Of a stretch of 64,000 nucleotides of DNA, positions 1 through 11,224 are shown piece after piece (position 1 is the first letter of the stretch; every line of letters starts with the position of its first letter). The stretch is from Patagioenas fasciata (taxonomy: Eukaryota > Chordata > Aves > Columbiformes > Columbidae): contig NC_092559.1 of NCBI RefSeq assembly GCF_037038585.1, positions 18,834,488-18,898,487 of the forward strand. Direction: 5' to 3'. A program made the position numbers and the translations under genes. The notes under the pieces are model-generated. The model made no database searches. It saw only the letters and a list, made by a program, of their open reading frames with translations, and was not told where the DNA came from.

Positions 1-724
1 GAATGAGTAGAGTCCTTATGGGTAAAAATTAAGGGACAACTTAACAAGGGTGACAATATTGCAGGTCTTTACTACAGGTCACCTGATCAGGAAGAGGAAA
101 TTGATGAGGCCTTCTACAGATAGATTAAAGTAGTCTCGCAATCACAAACCCTGGTTCTCATGGGGGAATTCAATCACCCTGACATCTGCTGGAAGCCAAG
201 ACAGCTAAGCACGCACAGTCCAGGAGATTCCTACAGATCATTGATGACAACTTCTTGACACAGGTGGTGGAGGAGCCAATGAAGAGAGGTGTGCTGCTGG
301 ACCTTTTCCTAACAAACCAAGAAGAAGTGGTTGAAGATGTGAGGATTGGGGGCAACCTCGGCTGCAGCAACCATGAGATGGTGGAGTTCAGGATCCTGCG
401 TGGAGGAAGCAGGGAAATAAGCAGGATTGCAACCACGGACTTCTGCAGGTCAAACTTTAGCCTCTTCAAGGTCCTACCTGGAAGAATGCCATGGGTTAGG
501 ACTCTAGAAAGTAGGGGGATCCAAGAGAGTTGGTTAATATTCAAACATCACTTCCTCCAAGCTCAAGACTGATGCACCTCTATGAGCAAGAAATCAAGTA
601 AGGGAGAAGATGGCCAGCATGGATGAATAAGGAACTCCAGTAAAAATTCAGGTGGAAGGAGGATGTTTATGTAATTGGAAAAATGGACAGACCACCTGAG
701 AGGAAGATAAGGTGACTGTTAGAG
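1..724 (+). mobile_element. CR1 LINE, piece 1 of 5 (endonuclease part of ORF2)
   Basis: Translation of the plus strand gives the second half of the CR1 ORF2 apurinic endonuclease: ESLWVKIKGQ-like start, a GLYYR(S/P)P motif, then EEPMKRGVLLDL and CSNHEMVEF. The same motifs occur in the better preserved minus-strand CR1 at 26,935-27,892. Frameshifts and stops break it, so it is dead. The 5' end lies outside the window. It is the first segment of one CR1 copy that resumes at 6048, 8042, 12,295 and 14,033. The last six bases (TTAGAG, 719-724) are the left copy of the target-site duplication of ERV-A. Confidence 0.9.
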
Positions 725-1253
725 TGGGGTGATTAGAGACGACGCATACCAGGACGCAGACAGAAATTCACGCAGAGGCAGAGATCTTGTTCAGGAAGGA
801 GCGCAGAGCCTGGCCAAGCAGAGAGCTGATCTAGGCCTAGCCTGCCTTCTTTATTCACCATTGATGATTTATAGGATTTACAGGTACAGGCCTGGACTAA
901 GATGTTTACAAAAAGGTGCTTTTCCACTAATTGTTATTAAGAACACACTAAACTCATGCGATGTTTGTCTCACTTGTTTTTCCACTCGTTCGCAGATCAG
1001 GCCCAAGGACATTCACACATCCCATGCACTTGGGGGCGGTTATCTGGCCCGAGATACCATTCTCACGAGTCTGGGCTATAACTTTTTACAATTACGAGAA
1101 ACGTACTTCAAAGTAATCTCTCCAAGGCCCTTTATATATTATTATGTTATTATGTCTTTGACCGTCCACATGGTCATGTTAGTATTGATCTTCCTTTATC
1201 ATCCAGATGGCTGGAACCGCACATCTTGCCTTCCCACATTTTACTTTCCAACA
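725..1253 (-). repeat. 3' LTR of ERV-A (LTR-A family, 529 bp)
   Basis: It matches two other copies in this window, 25,676-26,199 and 29,309-29,850, over its full length. On the minus strand it starts TGTTGGAAAG and ends ...CCCCA. An AATAAA signal lies in minus sense near the CTTTATTCACC stretch at about 848-858, which fixes the orientation. The left end differs slightly from the sister copies (TGGGGTGATTAG here, CGCGGCGATTAG at 29,309). Confidence 0.88.
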
Positions 1254-1270
1254 TTTCCCTCTTTTTTGTT
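1254..1270 (-). promoter_or_regulatory. Polypurine tract of ERV-A
   Basis: In minus sense the bases directly before the LTR read AAAAAAGAGGGAAA followed by TGTTGG. This is the typical plus-strand primer position and confirms both the LTR boundary and the minus orientation. Confidence 0.8.
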
Positions 1271-2373
1271 TTAAACATCAGGTTCTCAATGAGTGCAGTA
1301 AGGACCCTGGCTTTGTTCTTCTTTGCATTCTGTATCATTCTCCAGATGATTCGGAGGACTACAAGAAAATACATCACACAAGCATATCCAATTCCTACAA
1401 AAACCCATATATGCAGATTGAGAGCTGAAAATGAAGTTTTAGGGTCTAATCGCTTTATGCTATCAGATAATGTTAGCCATTTTGACTTACAGTCCTAATT
1501 CCTACAAACTATGTAATTATTTTTCAGGGTACTAGCTAAATCCTAAATCAGGCCTTACACATTAGCTAAGACTGTTATTTTACTTCATAGCACTCATAAA
1601 CACTATAATTCAATTTCAACAGTATTACACATATTTAGCACTCTGATAACAGAAAATACAGGTTCAGATATCAGCTAAGGAGATTATTTAAAGACAATAT
1701 CATAAGAATAATGAGGATCCACAATGTGCATGTAGTCACTCGCAAGAAACAAAACTAGAGGTCTTTTACTTCAGGGTACTCACAAGAAATAGTCACTCAC
1801 TCAAATAAAGAAGTGAGGTATCATTAATCCCAGGAAGTTTCCTTAGATGGTGTTCCTGTCTAAGGAAAGGACTCCAGTTTACAGACCAGCAGCTCCGAGA
1901 AGACCACTCAAAGGGTGTCTTCGGCGGGAAGCCCGTTTCATTGTTTGGCCAGATGTGGTTGTGGGCATTACAACATAGTCCAGAAGCTTCTCAGCTAGTC
2001 TGGGCACCTCCTTTGTTAAGGACCCTGTCAATTGACCGAGGGTCCCACCCCTCCTGACCCATCAGTTGGTAGAGGTGAAGTTTATTGACAACACCTTGGT
2101 ACCATTCTAGGTGTATACATGTGGGGACAGGCACAGTGAGGCACAGAAGGTGCTAAAGAGCCATCAACCTCCAAATTGAAAGCTCCCGATTTCAGGGGAA
2201 CGTGTACTGCCTCACAATCCAGCCTGTGACCACAGTCATCTGACAAACTACTTTGGAGTGGTGGTGCAGTCACCTCTTGCCTCCAAAGTCAAAAGGGGGC
2301 ATTCTGTTGGTGAGTTTGAATGTCCACTGTGGATCATCATACCTTATGTGTCATTTTCTTGTTGCAAATCAAC
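1271..2373 (-). other. ERV-A region between integrase and LTR; no gene seen
   Basis: This is where env would be expected. I see no open frame of useful length and no recognisable surface or transmembrane motif on either strand. It is AT-rich with many stops. It is either an eroded env or a deletion followed by drift. Part of 1850-2260 is less AT-rich but still has no coding signal. Confidence 0.55.
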
Positions 2374-3372
2374 CTACAATAGAACAGAACAATACAAATT
2401 ACAACTACTACAGTTATTAACAAATATTGGAGAAAACTGGTTAGCCATACTAATAAGGAAAACAAATGCATTGAAAGTTTTTTCACCAGTTAGTCCCCAG
2501 TGCAAATAATGTAAATCTGTATCATTCTGATATGCTAGTGCCTCTTCGTTTGGTCTCTTCTGTTTCTTTGTTGCCCTCTGCTGCAGGGACAGATGCTGTA
2601 TCTCTGGCATTAGGTCCTGCATCATGTTTGTCCAACTCATAGAAAGGTTTAACATATTTTGCAGGAAACCACTTTGGTCCTGTTGGAAGAAGAACACAAG
2701 TATGCTCATTCCCCAGGTGATTAACTCTACAGGCCCTTGCCACTGACTGTTTTGCAGGGGATCCCAGTATAAAAGCTGTGGTCTCTGAGACAGTGAATCT
2801 GGAACACGGAAGTGTTTTTCCACTGCTGTGATAGAGGAGGGAGGCATAGTACGATTCAAAAAAATTAAAGTATATGTTGCATTGTCTAATTGTTCTTGAG
2901 GTGTCATATTCCCCTTTTTTTGTTTTAATAACATCCGTTTTAACATGGAGTGCACCTGTTCAATGATAGCCTGTCCAGTGGGAGAATGTGGAATACCTGT
3001 GAGATGTGAAACACCCCATTGCTGTAAAGAATATTGCATGGATCTAGCAGTGTATCCAGGACCATTGTCAGTTTTAATCTGTTGTGGTACTCCCAGCGTA
3101 GCAAAACAGCGGGTCCAGTGACACTGAATATCTCTGCTTTTCTCACTTGTATGCGCAGATGCACAAAGCATACCTGAAAAAGTATGTATAGAAACAAGGA
3201 CATATTTCAAACGGCCAAAAGATGAAACACATGTAACATCAGACTGCCAAATGTCATTAGCTGAGAGTCTGCGAGGGTTAACTCCAAGGGAGGGCGAGCT
3301 TGTAATCAGACCTTGACATTCCCGGCAAGAGCACACTATGTCTCTCGCTTGCTTGAGAGTGAGAACAAACAT
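2374..3372 (-). pseudogene. ERV-A integrase
   Basis: This 332-codon open stretch encodes a retroviral integrase, which inserts viral DNA into the host. Visible parts are a CRECQG zinc-binding half-motif near the N-terminus, then the catalytic D (IWQSDVTC), the second D (KTDNGPGY) and the E (QAIIEQVH), with normal D,D-35-E spacing. The C-terminal part keeps a WxGPVELITWG motif. It ends in a long non-homologous tail. The frame is separated from RNase H upstream by an in-frame stop near 3448. The start Met is simply the first in the open stretch; the true polyprotein begins upstream. Confidence 0.88.
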
Positions 3373-3450
3373 CTTTTTTAAGGTAGCAGCAATCTGATGG
3401 AAGAAAGCACGTGAAGCCCTGGTAGACTGGAAACAGACTGTAGCTACAGT

Positions 3451-4150
3451 CTAAGAATCTTCAATTGCATTGCCTTCAGTTATGGGACCTGGTAAGGCTG
3501 TATGAGAGCGTATATGAGTAACAAACAGTGGGTGTTTGTGAAGCTGTAATGCAGTTTGCAATGATACAAACATATCAATAAGTTGCTGTTGTGAGATTTC
3601 TTTAAGAAAAGTGGAGGGGATCTGCTGCAGGACCTTGACTACGTACTCAGAATCACAAACCAAATTTAGAGGTTCCTCCCTAAAAAGCTCTAAGGCATAC
3701 AAAACTGCACCAAGTTTCACTAATTGGGTTGAGCCTTCAACAATTTTAACAGAATTATGCCAATTGTTATCTTCACGCCAGACCACTACAGCTTTATGAG
3801 ACTTCTCTGAACCATCAACAAAAACTGTGCGAGCATTTGGGATAGGACCGAATACAAGTACGGTCTGTGGTCTGATGTCAAAGACACGCAGATTTTGAAG
3901 CAATTTACATTTAGGCATGCCAAAAGCTATGCTGTTAAGAAAATCAGCTAGCGCAATTTGCAAGGACAGAGATTGTGAATAAAAAAAAAAAATCAAAATC
4001 TGCTTTCACAAAAGGTACATATATGACAGATGGATCACAGCCTACTAAAGCCTGAATCCATTCTCTGCCTTTTTTGATCAGAGTAACAATCAATTCCAGG
4101 GGCTCAGTAATAGTTTTACGAAAAGAATTGGGCAAAAAAATCCATTCCAA
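3451..4150 (-). pseudogene. ERV-A end of reverse transcriptase and RNase H
   Basis: Two overlapping minus-strand frames carry the RT connection region (a VIYVPFVK motif near 4010) and RNase H. RNase H shows FVDGSEKSHKAVVVW with the first catalytic Asp, the LVKLGAVLYALE helix (the sister copies have AEL here), and LVCDSEYVVKVLQQI with a further Asp. It ends with an HIRSHTALPGP stretch before the stop. A frameshift lies around 3950-4000 next to an A10 run. The same RNase H is found in B1 (22,580-22,880) and B2 (59,932-60,240). Confidence 0.85.
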
Positions 4151-5952
4151 GTATATCAGTCTGTATTCTCATCATACTCTCCCACAATAGCCACAGGTTG
4201 TTTCTATGTTGTAGCTATAGACAAATCTGCAAGTCCAGTTGAATGCAGTTAGTTTGTAAGGTTGTCATAAATTTATTCATCAAAGTTTCTAACTCCGTTT
4301 TGGCTGTCATATTTATTGGATATTGTTTTCCCTTACCGGATCGAAGTCCTGTTTCAGTTCTATCAGCGTAGGGTTTGCTTTACTGATACTTTGGTTGCCC
4401 ATACTAGTGGAAATACAGCATCCAAAATTTCCTTGGAGATTTCTCACTTGCAGCAAGCAGATCTGCACCATCCAAGCAGATTCTTGTAGGACATGAAACT
4501 AAACAGAATTCTCAGAAAACGTTATTTGAGATTACAATTTACTTAACAAATCTTAACCCAAGAGAGGTATAGGGCTTTCTGGCAAATACAAGAATTCAGC
4601 TGCTAAAACTTTGTTCCAAATTTAGCATTCCATTGGTTTCAAAAAATGGTCTTTCTTTCTTTCCCACAATCTCAAAAACTAGCATGGTGAATTTACTAAG
4701 AAGTCTCTTACAACTAGTTACCACAAGATAAGTCTATTAAAAGATTTTTGGTTTAATTTCCCAGTTTCATTAGAACTACGGATCTGCTAGGGATGCATTT
4801 AAATTTCACCCTCAGACACCTCCATTCAGTATTACAACATTGCTGCAGTGGGGGGGAAGAGAAAACCCCCCTTTCACTGCTTTAAAAGCGGGAAGCCAGG
4901 TTTTTCTTTTTTTTTTTTTTCTTTTTCTTTCTCTTCTTGCTGCAATTTAGATACAGGCAAGGCCACGCAGGTGGCGTTATTTGCTGGTGCTAAGTGGGAG
5001 CTGTCTGGGAGCTGCCAGGGAGCTAAGTTTATCTTGCAGCTTGACACAGGCCTGAAATTTATATTGAAACAGTACAGCACAGGCCTGGGATATTTTACTT
5101 TTTTATTTTCCCATTTCATTCCAGCCATAATACACTCCATATGCAATTCTAATTAGCTGAGCAATAGTTACATTCCTCAGCCCCGTTTACCATTTGCAAC
5201 GTCTTACAGATGTCAATAAACAGCATATTAACTATCAATCCATTACTTTCATTTTCCTAGATCCAAATCAGGTCATATTCTAGCAACTTTTCAGTACAAC
5301 CTCCTTCGAGTTCACATCCATCATAGCATTCAGTTTTCTTTCCCATACTTCCAACAAACACATAAATTCAATGCGAATCAGAGTTTAACTACTTAAATTC
5401 TTTTCTGGTTTCAAAATTATTTAATAGCAATAAGAGCAATTACTCTAATGTATAAGGATGCATCCTAAGGGAGAGCAAGGTGGTATTTTAGTAGTGGAAC
5501 CAGTTCCCATTTTGTAATTATCTCCCTAAACAAAATTTTACCATTACATTCATGCAGTAAAGAACTAAATTACTCATGATCTTCTGTATTATCACAAAAC
5601 GCACATTTTGAGTCCATGGATTCTCATTATTTAACAGTCTATGAACTTACTGTACCATATAACAGACAAAGACCTATTAAACTGTAATATGCTTAAACAG
5701 ATACCTACAAAGAAAACAGGTTAATAAGGAAAAGTATCTTGCAGAGTTCAGCAAGTGTTCTATGACTTGTGTGTTATCAGTTAATTCTCTCCCAGCTTGT
5801 TGAAGTTCAGACCATTCCTCCTGTAAAACTGTCTGAAATGATTCAATGATCTGTTGTAGAGTTTTATTTTTGTCCTACTCTTCTCGCTTTAGAAACAACA
5901 AAGTGTTATACTTCAAGGTTCTATTCTCTGGACACTTTTTCAATCACTAACA
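4151..5952 (-). other. ERV-A gag/pol remnant without open frame
   Basis: No gene survives, but the DNA aligns in reverse to B1 (about 19,960-22,480) and B2 (about 56,860-59,800). Shared landmarks are the poly-T/poly-A tract with adjoining TGCTGCAA at 4905-4950, the GAAACAGG...CCGGTAAGGG block at 4330-4370, and the AAACAGG...TTGAAGTTC block at 5710-5815. It represents the collapsed gag-pro-RT interval of this lineage. A CTTTTTCTT pyrimidine tract at 4904-4936 is the most obvious low-complexity feature. Confidence 0.65.
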
Positions 5953-6047
5953 TGACCGTCCAGATCGTCATGTTAGTATTGATCTTCTTTTATCATCCAG
6001 ATGGCTGGAACTGCATATCTTGCTTTCCCACATTTTACTTTCCAACA
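5953..6047 (-). repeat. 5' LTR stub of ERV-A
   Basis: About 95 bp match the outer (U3) end of the LTR at 725-1253, ending in the same TTTCCAACA. The rest of U3, R, U5, the primer-binding site and the gag leader are gone, while the outer 6-bp target duplication is intact. The deletion therefore happened after integration. Confidence 0.82.
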
Positions 6048-6887
6048 TTAGAGTATGCAGGGATGTTGTGAGGAAGACTAAGCTCCACTTGGAATTAAAA
6101 CTGAACAGGGATGTCAAGGACAAGAAGAAGGGTTTCTTCAAATGTATCAGCAGCAAAAGGAAGATTAGGGAAAATGTAGGTCTGCTGCTGAATGAGGTGG
6201 GTGCCCTGGTGATGGATGATACAGAGAAGGTGGAATTACTGAATGCCTTCTTTGCTTCCATCTTTACTGCTAAGACTTCAGGAATCCCAGATCCTAGAGG
6301 CAGGACAAAGGAAGACTTTCCCTTAGTTGAGGAGGATCAGGTTAGAGATCATTTAGGCAAGCTGATCATCCACAAATCCATGGGCCCTGATGGGATGCAC
6401 TCACAAGTGCTAAGAGAGCTGGAAGATGTTATTGCTAAGCCACTCTCCATCATCTTTGTGAGGTTTTGGAGAAAAGGAGAGGTGCCTGAGGACTGGAAGA
6501 AAGACAATGTCACTCCAGTCTTCAGAAACGGCAAGAAGGATGACCCAGGAAGCTACAGGCCAGTGAGCCTTGCCTCCATCCCTGGAAAGGTGATGGAACA
6601 ACTGATTCTGGATGTCATCCCCAAGCATGTGGAGGAAAATAAAGTTATCAGGAGTAGTCAGCATGGATTCACCAAGGGGAAATCATGTTTGACCAACGTG
6701 ATAGCCTTCTATGATGGCATGACTGGCTGGGTAGATGAGGGAAGAGCAGTGGATGTTGTCTACCTTGACTTCAGCAAGCCTTTTGACACTGTCTCTCACA
6801 ACATCTTTACAGGTAAGCTCGGGAAGTGTGGGTTGGATGAGTGCACAGTGATCCATCTATCCATCGATCATGAACTGGCTGGATGAC
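6048..6887 (+). mobile_element. CR1 LINE, piece 2 of 5 (reverse transcriptase)
   Basis: A nearly continuous frame from 6051 encodes the CR1 RT: GFFKCISSKRK linker, [65 protein letters not shown], and [15 protein letters not shown]. The frame is well preserved until LTR-H cuts it at 6888. The catalytic YADD box would lie beyond the cut and is not preserved in piece 3. It is a fragment, not an active element. Confidence 0.93.
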
Positions 6888-8037
6888 TGTCGCGGGGTGT
6901 AATTTAGGGTTCTGCTTACTGCAGAACAATGTTTAGGTTTCTTTAAAGAGAAGTGCAACTTAAAAGAGTTCGGTGGCAGGTTCACTCTATTATTTACTGC
7001 ATGGGGGAAATATGCCAAGCCAAATGCGGCTTACCTTCTCTCCAGATGCCTGTACCCATTCACGAAGCAAACTTTCAGGCACCTTCCCTCCCTGATAAAC
7101 ATATGCAGAGCAGACTTTCAGGAGACAAAATTATTAGAAAAATAAAATTTAATGGAGTAGAATAGAAGAAGGGCTGGCTCAAGCTGGGTACCTGCACAGA
7201 GATCTGCCTGAGCATAGAAAACTACAAACTTTTATATCTTTACAGACCATTCACACCAAGATCCAGTCCAACAGCAGGTTCTTTGCTACCCATTGGACCC
7301 TTTTTCTCTGACTCCATGTGGGCCTTTGTTTTGTTCAGTTGTAGACATTGGTTTTGGTCCATATCCTTGAAGGTGATATTTAGTCTGGATAAATCCTTTC
7401 TTCTCAGCGAAGTGAAAAATAGGCCCCACTTTTCAGATGTCTGTAATGTCTCTCCTTTAGCCTTGGATCGTTGTTTTCCCAGAGAGTTCCATTTTCCCAG
7501 CAAAATGCAAGTTAGACTTTATCTTGGAGGCGTTTAGTGTAGTCTGCAGTTGATTTTAGTAAACACGAGCTTAAAATTTTAGCAAATCTAGTCTACCAAG
7601 TAATATGAATCAAAGAGTATATTAAAAATCATACAACCGTATATTTCTAAATAATCCATTACATTCAGTGTGCATCTACTTAAACTAAATTATTAATATT
7701 GAACTTGAATTGGGCTCATCCACTGACCTCTGAGTAGTAAAACCATTGCCATACAGCTCACTTATTTAGCAGGGAGAGCTCAAAGTGGACTCATCTAGGC
7801 TGTTGTATTTATAGAATGAAGTGGTTTACTCATAATCAAATTGCATACAGTAGGAAAAGTATGCACGAGACTCTCTGCACCCACAAGCCACCAGCATTCA
7901 ATATGCCATTCTGCTTCCTTGTGAGTATCCTAGAAGGAGTTCTTGGCCTGGCTGCATCTCAGGTCCTTATCTCCTCTGGAGCCTGGACCAAACTGCTGCT
8001 GGTTTGGCGGGGGGGGAAGGATTGAGTGCATCCGCCA
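6888..8037 (-). repeat. Solo LTR-H, copy 1 (about 1150 bp)
   Basis: It starts TGTCGCGG and ends ...GCATCCGCCA. A probable 4-bp target duplication (TGAC at 6884-6887, TAAC at 8038-8041, one mismatch) and the interrupted CR1 frame mark it as an LTR insertion. In minus sense there is a TATA box (ATATAAAAG, near 7228-7236), followed about 90 bases later by ATTAAA-type poly(A) signals, which sets the orientation. Three further copies occur at 12,787, 15,288 and 52,371, all in the same orientation. A 4-bp duplication suggests a class I (gammaretrovirus-like) origin. No internal genes are attached. Confidence 0.75.
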
Positions 8038-8041
8038 TAAC

Positions 8042-8492
8042 AACAGAGTTCATAGGGTTGTGGTCAATGGTGCAGAGTCTGACTGGAGGCCTGTAGTTAG
8101 TGGGGTTCCCCAGGGCTCAGTACTGGGTCCAGTCCTGTTCAAAAATGACCTGGATGAAGAGACTGAGTGCACCCTCAGCAAGTTTGCTGATGAAAAAAAC
8201 TGCAAGGAAGGCCTGACACACCAGAAGGTTGTACTGCCATTCAGCGAGACCTGGACAGACTGGAGGACTGGACAGGGAAGAACCTAATGAAATTCAATGA
8301 GGGCAAGTGTAGGGTCCTGCACCTGGGGAGGAATAACCCCAGGCACCAGTACAGGTTATGGGTTGACCTGCTGGAAAGCGGTACTGCAGAGAACGACCTG
8401 GGAGTCCTGGTGGACAACAGATTGGCTATGAGCCAGCAATGTGCCCAAGAAGGCCAATGGTAGCCTTGGGTGCATTAAAGAGAGTGTGACCA
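8042..8492 (+). mobile_element. CR1 LINE, piece 3 of 5
   Basis: It continues piece 2 after [22 protein letters not shown] and [13 protein letters not shown] motifs, then a decayed FADExxN where the catalytic FADD box should be, and the downstream LHLGRNN region near 8325. Frameshifts occur from about 8150 on. It breaks off at about 8492, where ERV-K begins, and resumes at 12,295. Confidence 0.9.
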
Positions 8493-8999
8493 GCCCCACA
8501 CCATTTCTTTCTTGTAAGATAAAAAAAAGCTAACATACAAAATAAAAATCCCCAAACATAGTAAAATAACAATATTACTAAAAGGCAACTTTTACTTCCT
8601 CCCCCTTTTTTTTTCTTTAAAAAAAAAAAAAAAAAGAAGGGATGATCCACCAGTGCTGATCTGGTGCTCTTTCCCATAGGTGTCAGTAGCTTTCCATGCA
8701 TAAATGTTCATTGTTGTCTTTAAAACGAGGGGTACAGTGCCAGTGGTGGTAGTTTCAGGAGGGCAGGTCATCTGGTTTTGTGGAGCAGGGTTGCTGGGTC
8801 CTTGTTTTACCTTTTCTCTGGAAGAATAGCAGGGGCTTGGGGACAGAAAGTAGTAAGTCAGAGGCAACCCATTGAACTCATTTTTGGCTGAGTCTTGGAC
8901 CACCTCGGCAGTGGAGAATTGATTTTAAAGGAATCAAGAGGAAAGGCGATCAGCAGACCCCCTTGACAGTTTCTGTGAGTCTCTTTAAATGAACGCACT

Positions 9000-10317
9000 G
9001 GCTGCCCCCTGACTCACTGACTGGGGGTGGCAGGTCTGTTATCCGCCCTCAGGAACAGTGGGCATCTGAGGGATAATCACTGTCCCACCAGCTCAGGGCT
9101 CTGCTTCCATGCCCCCCCAAGCAAGCAGTTCATTTTTATGGGGTGCCTTCCATGCCCTAATAAGCTTTTACAAGGCCAGGGTAGACATTCCATCTATTAC
9201 ATCTTGGGGAATTCCCTTCTCTATTCCCTCAGCCCACAAAAGGTTTCTCTTTGTCTCTGGGACACCTAGGGGACAAGTTCGATTTACCTGCTATTCCACT
9301 CTTGGTACAGCAGTTTTCGTTTTTGTGACTCCCCCTATCAGACCCATGCTACCACAATTAAGTTCCTGAGCCACCTCCACCCAAGTGACAGCTCGACCAC
9401 CCTGGGAAACACACCCCCTCCACCCCGTGGAGACGACGCATCCCCCAAAAGGTCCCGCAGCCGCACTGCACGCAGTTTCAGTGGGTCAGGAGGCCTGACA
9501 GGATCTACATTTACCAACACTGGGGAAGGCTCTTGGGGCTCTTGTGAATTAACTGGGGACAGGTGGACTTCTGTAAATCTTCAGTTAGGTGATTTACAGC
9601 GGGGGTTTCAATGCATTCTGGGTCTCCCCTTTCTAAAGGGTCCAGCTCCCCCTCCCAATAGGCAGCTCGTTGAGTTAACAACTCTCTTTGATCATTAGCA
9701 GTCAGAAGCACACCAGGCTCTGAATACCCTTGTGCTTCCTTCTCTGAGAGCAAAATTTCATCGCCACCAGTTAAAACACATTCTGTTTCCGTTTCTTGGG
9801 CTAAGTTACTATATTTCTCCTGAATCTCTAATAAGTTGGCCACAGGGTGGCAACTTGCAGAGCCACCCCCCCCCCCCCGCCCCGCTTGGCTGTTATCAGT
9901 AGACTCAGTTTTAATGAGGGGCCTCATTGTTGCCTGCTTGTTCTTGGGATAAGATACTTCCCGGGTGATTTCCAATTATTTTGGTGGATACAGGAGTTTA
10001 AGACCCTCTTCCTCAGCCGCTTGTGCTGGGCTGGTAAAACCGGGCTCACTGTCTGGAACAGAATCAAGATTTGTCTGGTAATATTTTGCCTGCTTATATT
10101 CTTCCAATTCAGATTGTAAGATTTTCTCCCGGTCTAATGCATCTAACAGAGCTGTAAGGAGCTGCTGAGTGGTATTGCATTCTGCAGCTAACTGGTCCTG
10201 TAGGACCTTTACCGTTTCTTGCTCTGTTTGTTTGTCCAGGTGCCTGGTGCTTTGAGCTGCCCCCGGGGCTGCTCCTAGCACTGAGCACGCTGTGGCTTTA
10301 CCCTTGAGTAAATCCAA
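9000..10317 (-). pseudogene. ERV-K gag-like segment 2
   Basis: Broken minus-strand frames run from 10,317 down. They begin with a KGKATACSVLGAA motif, then a coiled-coil-like stretch (KVLQDQLAAECNTTQQLL), an acidic region, and lower down GIPQDVIDGMSTLAL near 9190. A similar pair of motifs occurs in the adjacent segment 1 (KGKAMICAVLGAA and GIPREVMDGLPFPNL), so this looks like a diverged second gag module. A C-rich run at 9868-9880 encodes a poly-Gly stretch. Stops separate the pieces at 9976 and about 9511. Confidence 0.55.
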
Positions 10318-10412
10318 ACACAGAATATTTGTGAGAGTCCCAGTTACTAGCAGATCCCCCTTATTTTCAGTGAGCCATCTGAAATATATCCATTCGCCGT
10401 CCCCCGGCTCAC

Positions 10413-11107
10413 TTACTGGGGACGGCGAAGGAAGTTTCCCGGCTTTGAGGGGCTGTTGAATTTCTCTCTAGGAGCTGTGGGAATGACTGGCACGGCTGAC
10501 ACCTGAGTTACAGGGGCCGTGGGGGTGTATTGCTTTCCTGGTTGATCTGTATCTTCTGATTTACACATCTTTACAAGCAGCTGTAAATTGGGGAAGGGCA
10601 AGCCATCCATCACTTCTCGGGGAATACCTTTATCCAGTCCTAATTTCCAACACTGATGCCTCAAACCTATCCCCATAAATTTCTTGTCTCGGGGGCGAGG
10701 GAATTTTACCTCTGTTTCAGTTCGGCACACCGCTACTTGAGACTTAACCTCTTTTCCAATGAAACCCATACGCTGGTCATAATTAATCAACTCCCGTGCA
10801 ACCTTCCCCCAAGAGAGACTCGGTCCAGCCTGAGCCTTACAACCCCCTGCCCAGTTTCTTTTTCTTTCTGGGCAGCTATCAATGCTGCTCCCAAAACAGC
10901 ACAGATCATGGCTTTACCTTTTCCAAGTTTAAACCTGTGTTGGTTTTTTTTTTTTGCCAAGTCCCTTATTCGCTGAGTTACAATATCTGGAGACAACCAA
11001 CATCCAGAGGCCCACTTAAGACCCTCAGGGGTCAGGCAAGGCTTATAATCTTTTAGTAAATTCAACAGCAGGGAGCAGTCCAGGTCTGGCTTAACCTGGG
11101 ATGCCAT
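10413..11107 (-). pseudogene. ERV-K gag segment 1 (matrix and a capsid-like part)
   Basis: It starts MASQVKPDLDCSLLLN about 90 bases after the primer-binding site, the expected place for gag. Then come LTPEGLKWASGCWLSPDIV, IRDLAKKKNQHRFKLGKGK and AMICAVLGAALIAAQ. The overlapping next frame (10,413-10,790) carries INYDQRMGFIGKEVKSQV and GLDKGIPREVMDGLPF and ends in a Pro-rich stretch. A frameshift joins the two. Matrix-like proteins of this kind occur in bird class I ERVs; the exact family is uncertain. Confidence 0.65.
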
Positions 11108-11198
11108 GACCCACTGCTGGAGAACGCGGCACAGACTAATCAGTCCTCCTTTGAAACCTCTGGCTCCTATCCCCCCTCTAAACTGCTTCTCACAGAAT

Positions 11199-11216
11199 AT
11201 CCCACTTCTGACACCA
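11199..11216 (-). promoter_or_regulatory. Primer-binding site, tRNA-Leu type (ERV-K)
   Basis: In minus sense it reads TGGTGTCAGAAGTGGGAT, one mismatch from the complement of a tRNA-Leu 3' end. It lies 8 bases inside the LTR boundary at 11,225. Confidence 0.75.
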
Positions 11217-11224
11217 AATAAAAC

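Larger units (their letters stand above)
725..6047 (-). mobile_element. ERV-A, degraded class II-type provirus inside the CR1
   Basis: The insert is bounded by a perfect 6-bp target duplication, TTAGAG at 719-724 and 6048-6053, and the CR1 reading resumes exactly after it. In retroviral (minus) sense the order is: a stub of 5' LTR, non-coding remnants, RT end, RNase H, integrase, a long stretch without env, polypurine tract, 3' LTR. A 6-bp duplication and the RNase H-integrase order fit an alpha/betaretrovirus-like (ERVK) element. The internal part is homologous to proviruses B1 and B2, but the LTR is of a different type. All coding parts are broken. The primer-binding site and the 5' half of gag are missing. 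Confidence 0.88.

Noticed and set aside
729..1274. 181-codon open stretch on the plus strand
   Set aside because: It is LTR-A DNA read antisense. The sister LTR at 29,309 does not keep the same frame.
1271..2373. A possible env in ERV-A
   Set aside because: No open frame, signal peptide or transmembrane-subunit pattern could be read.
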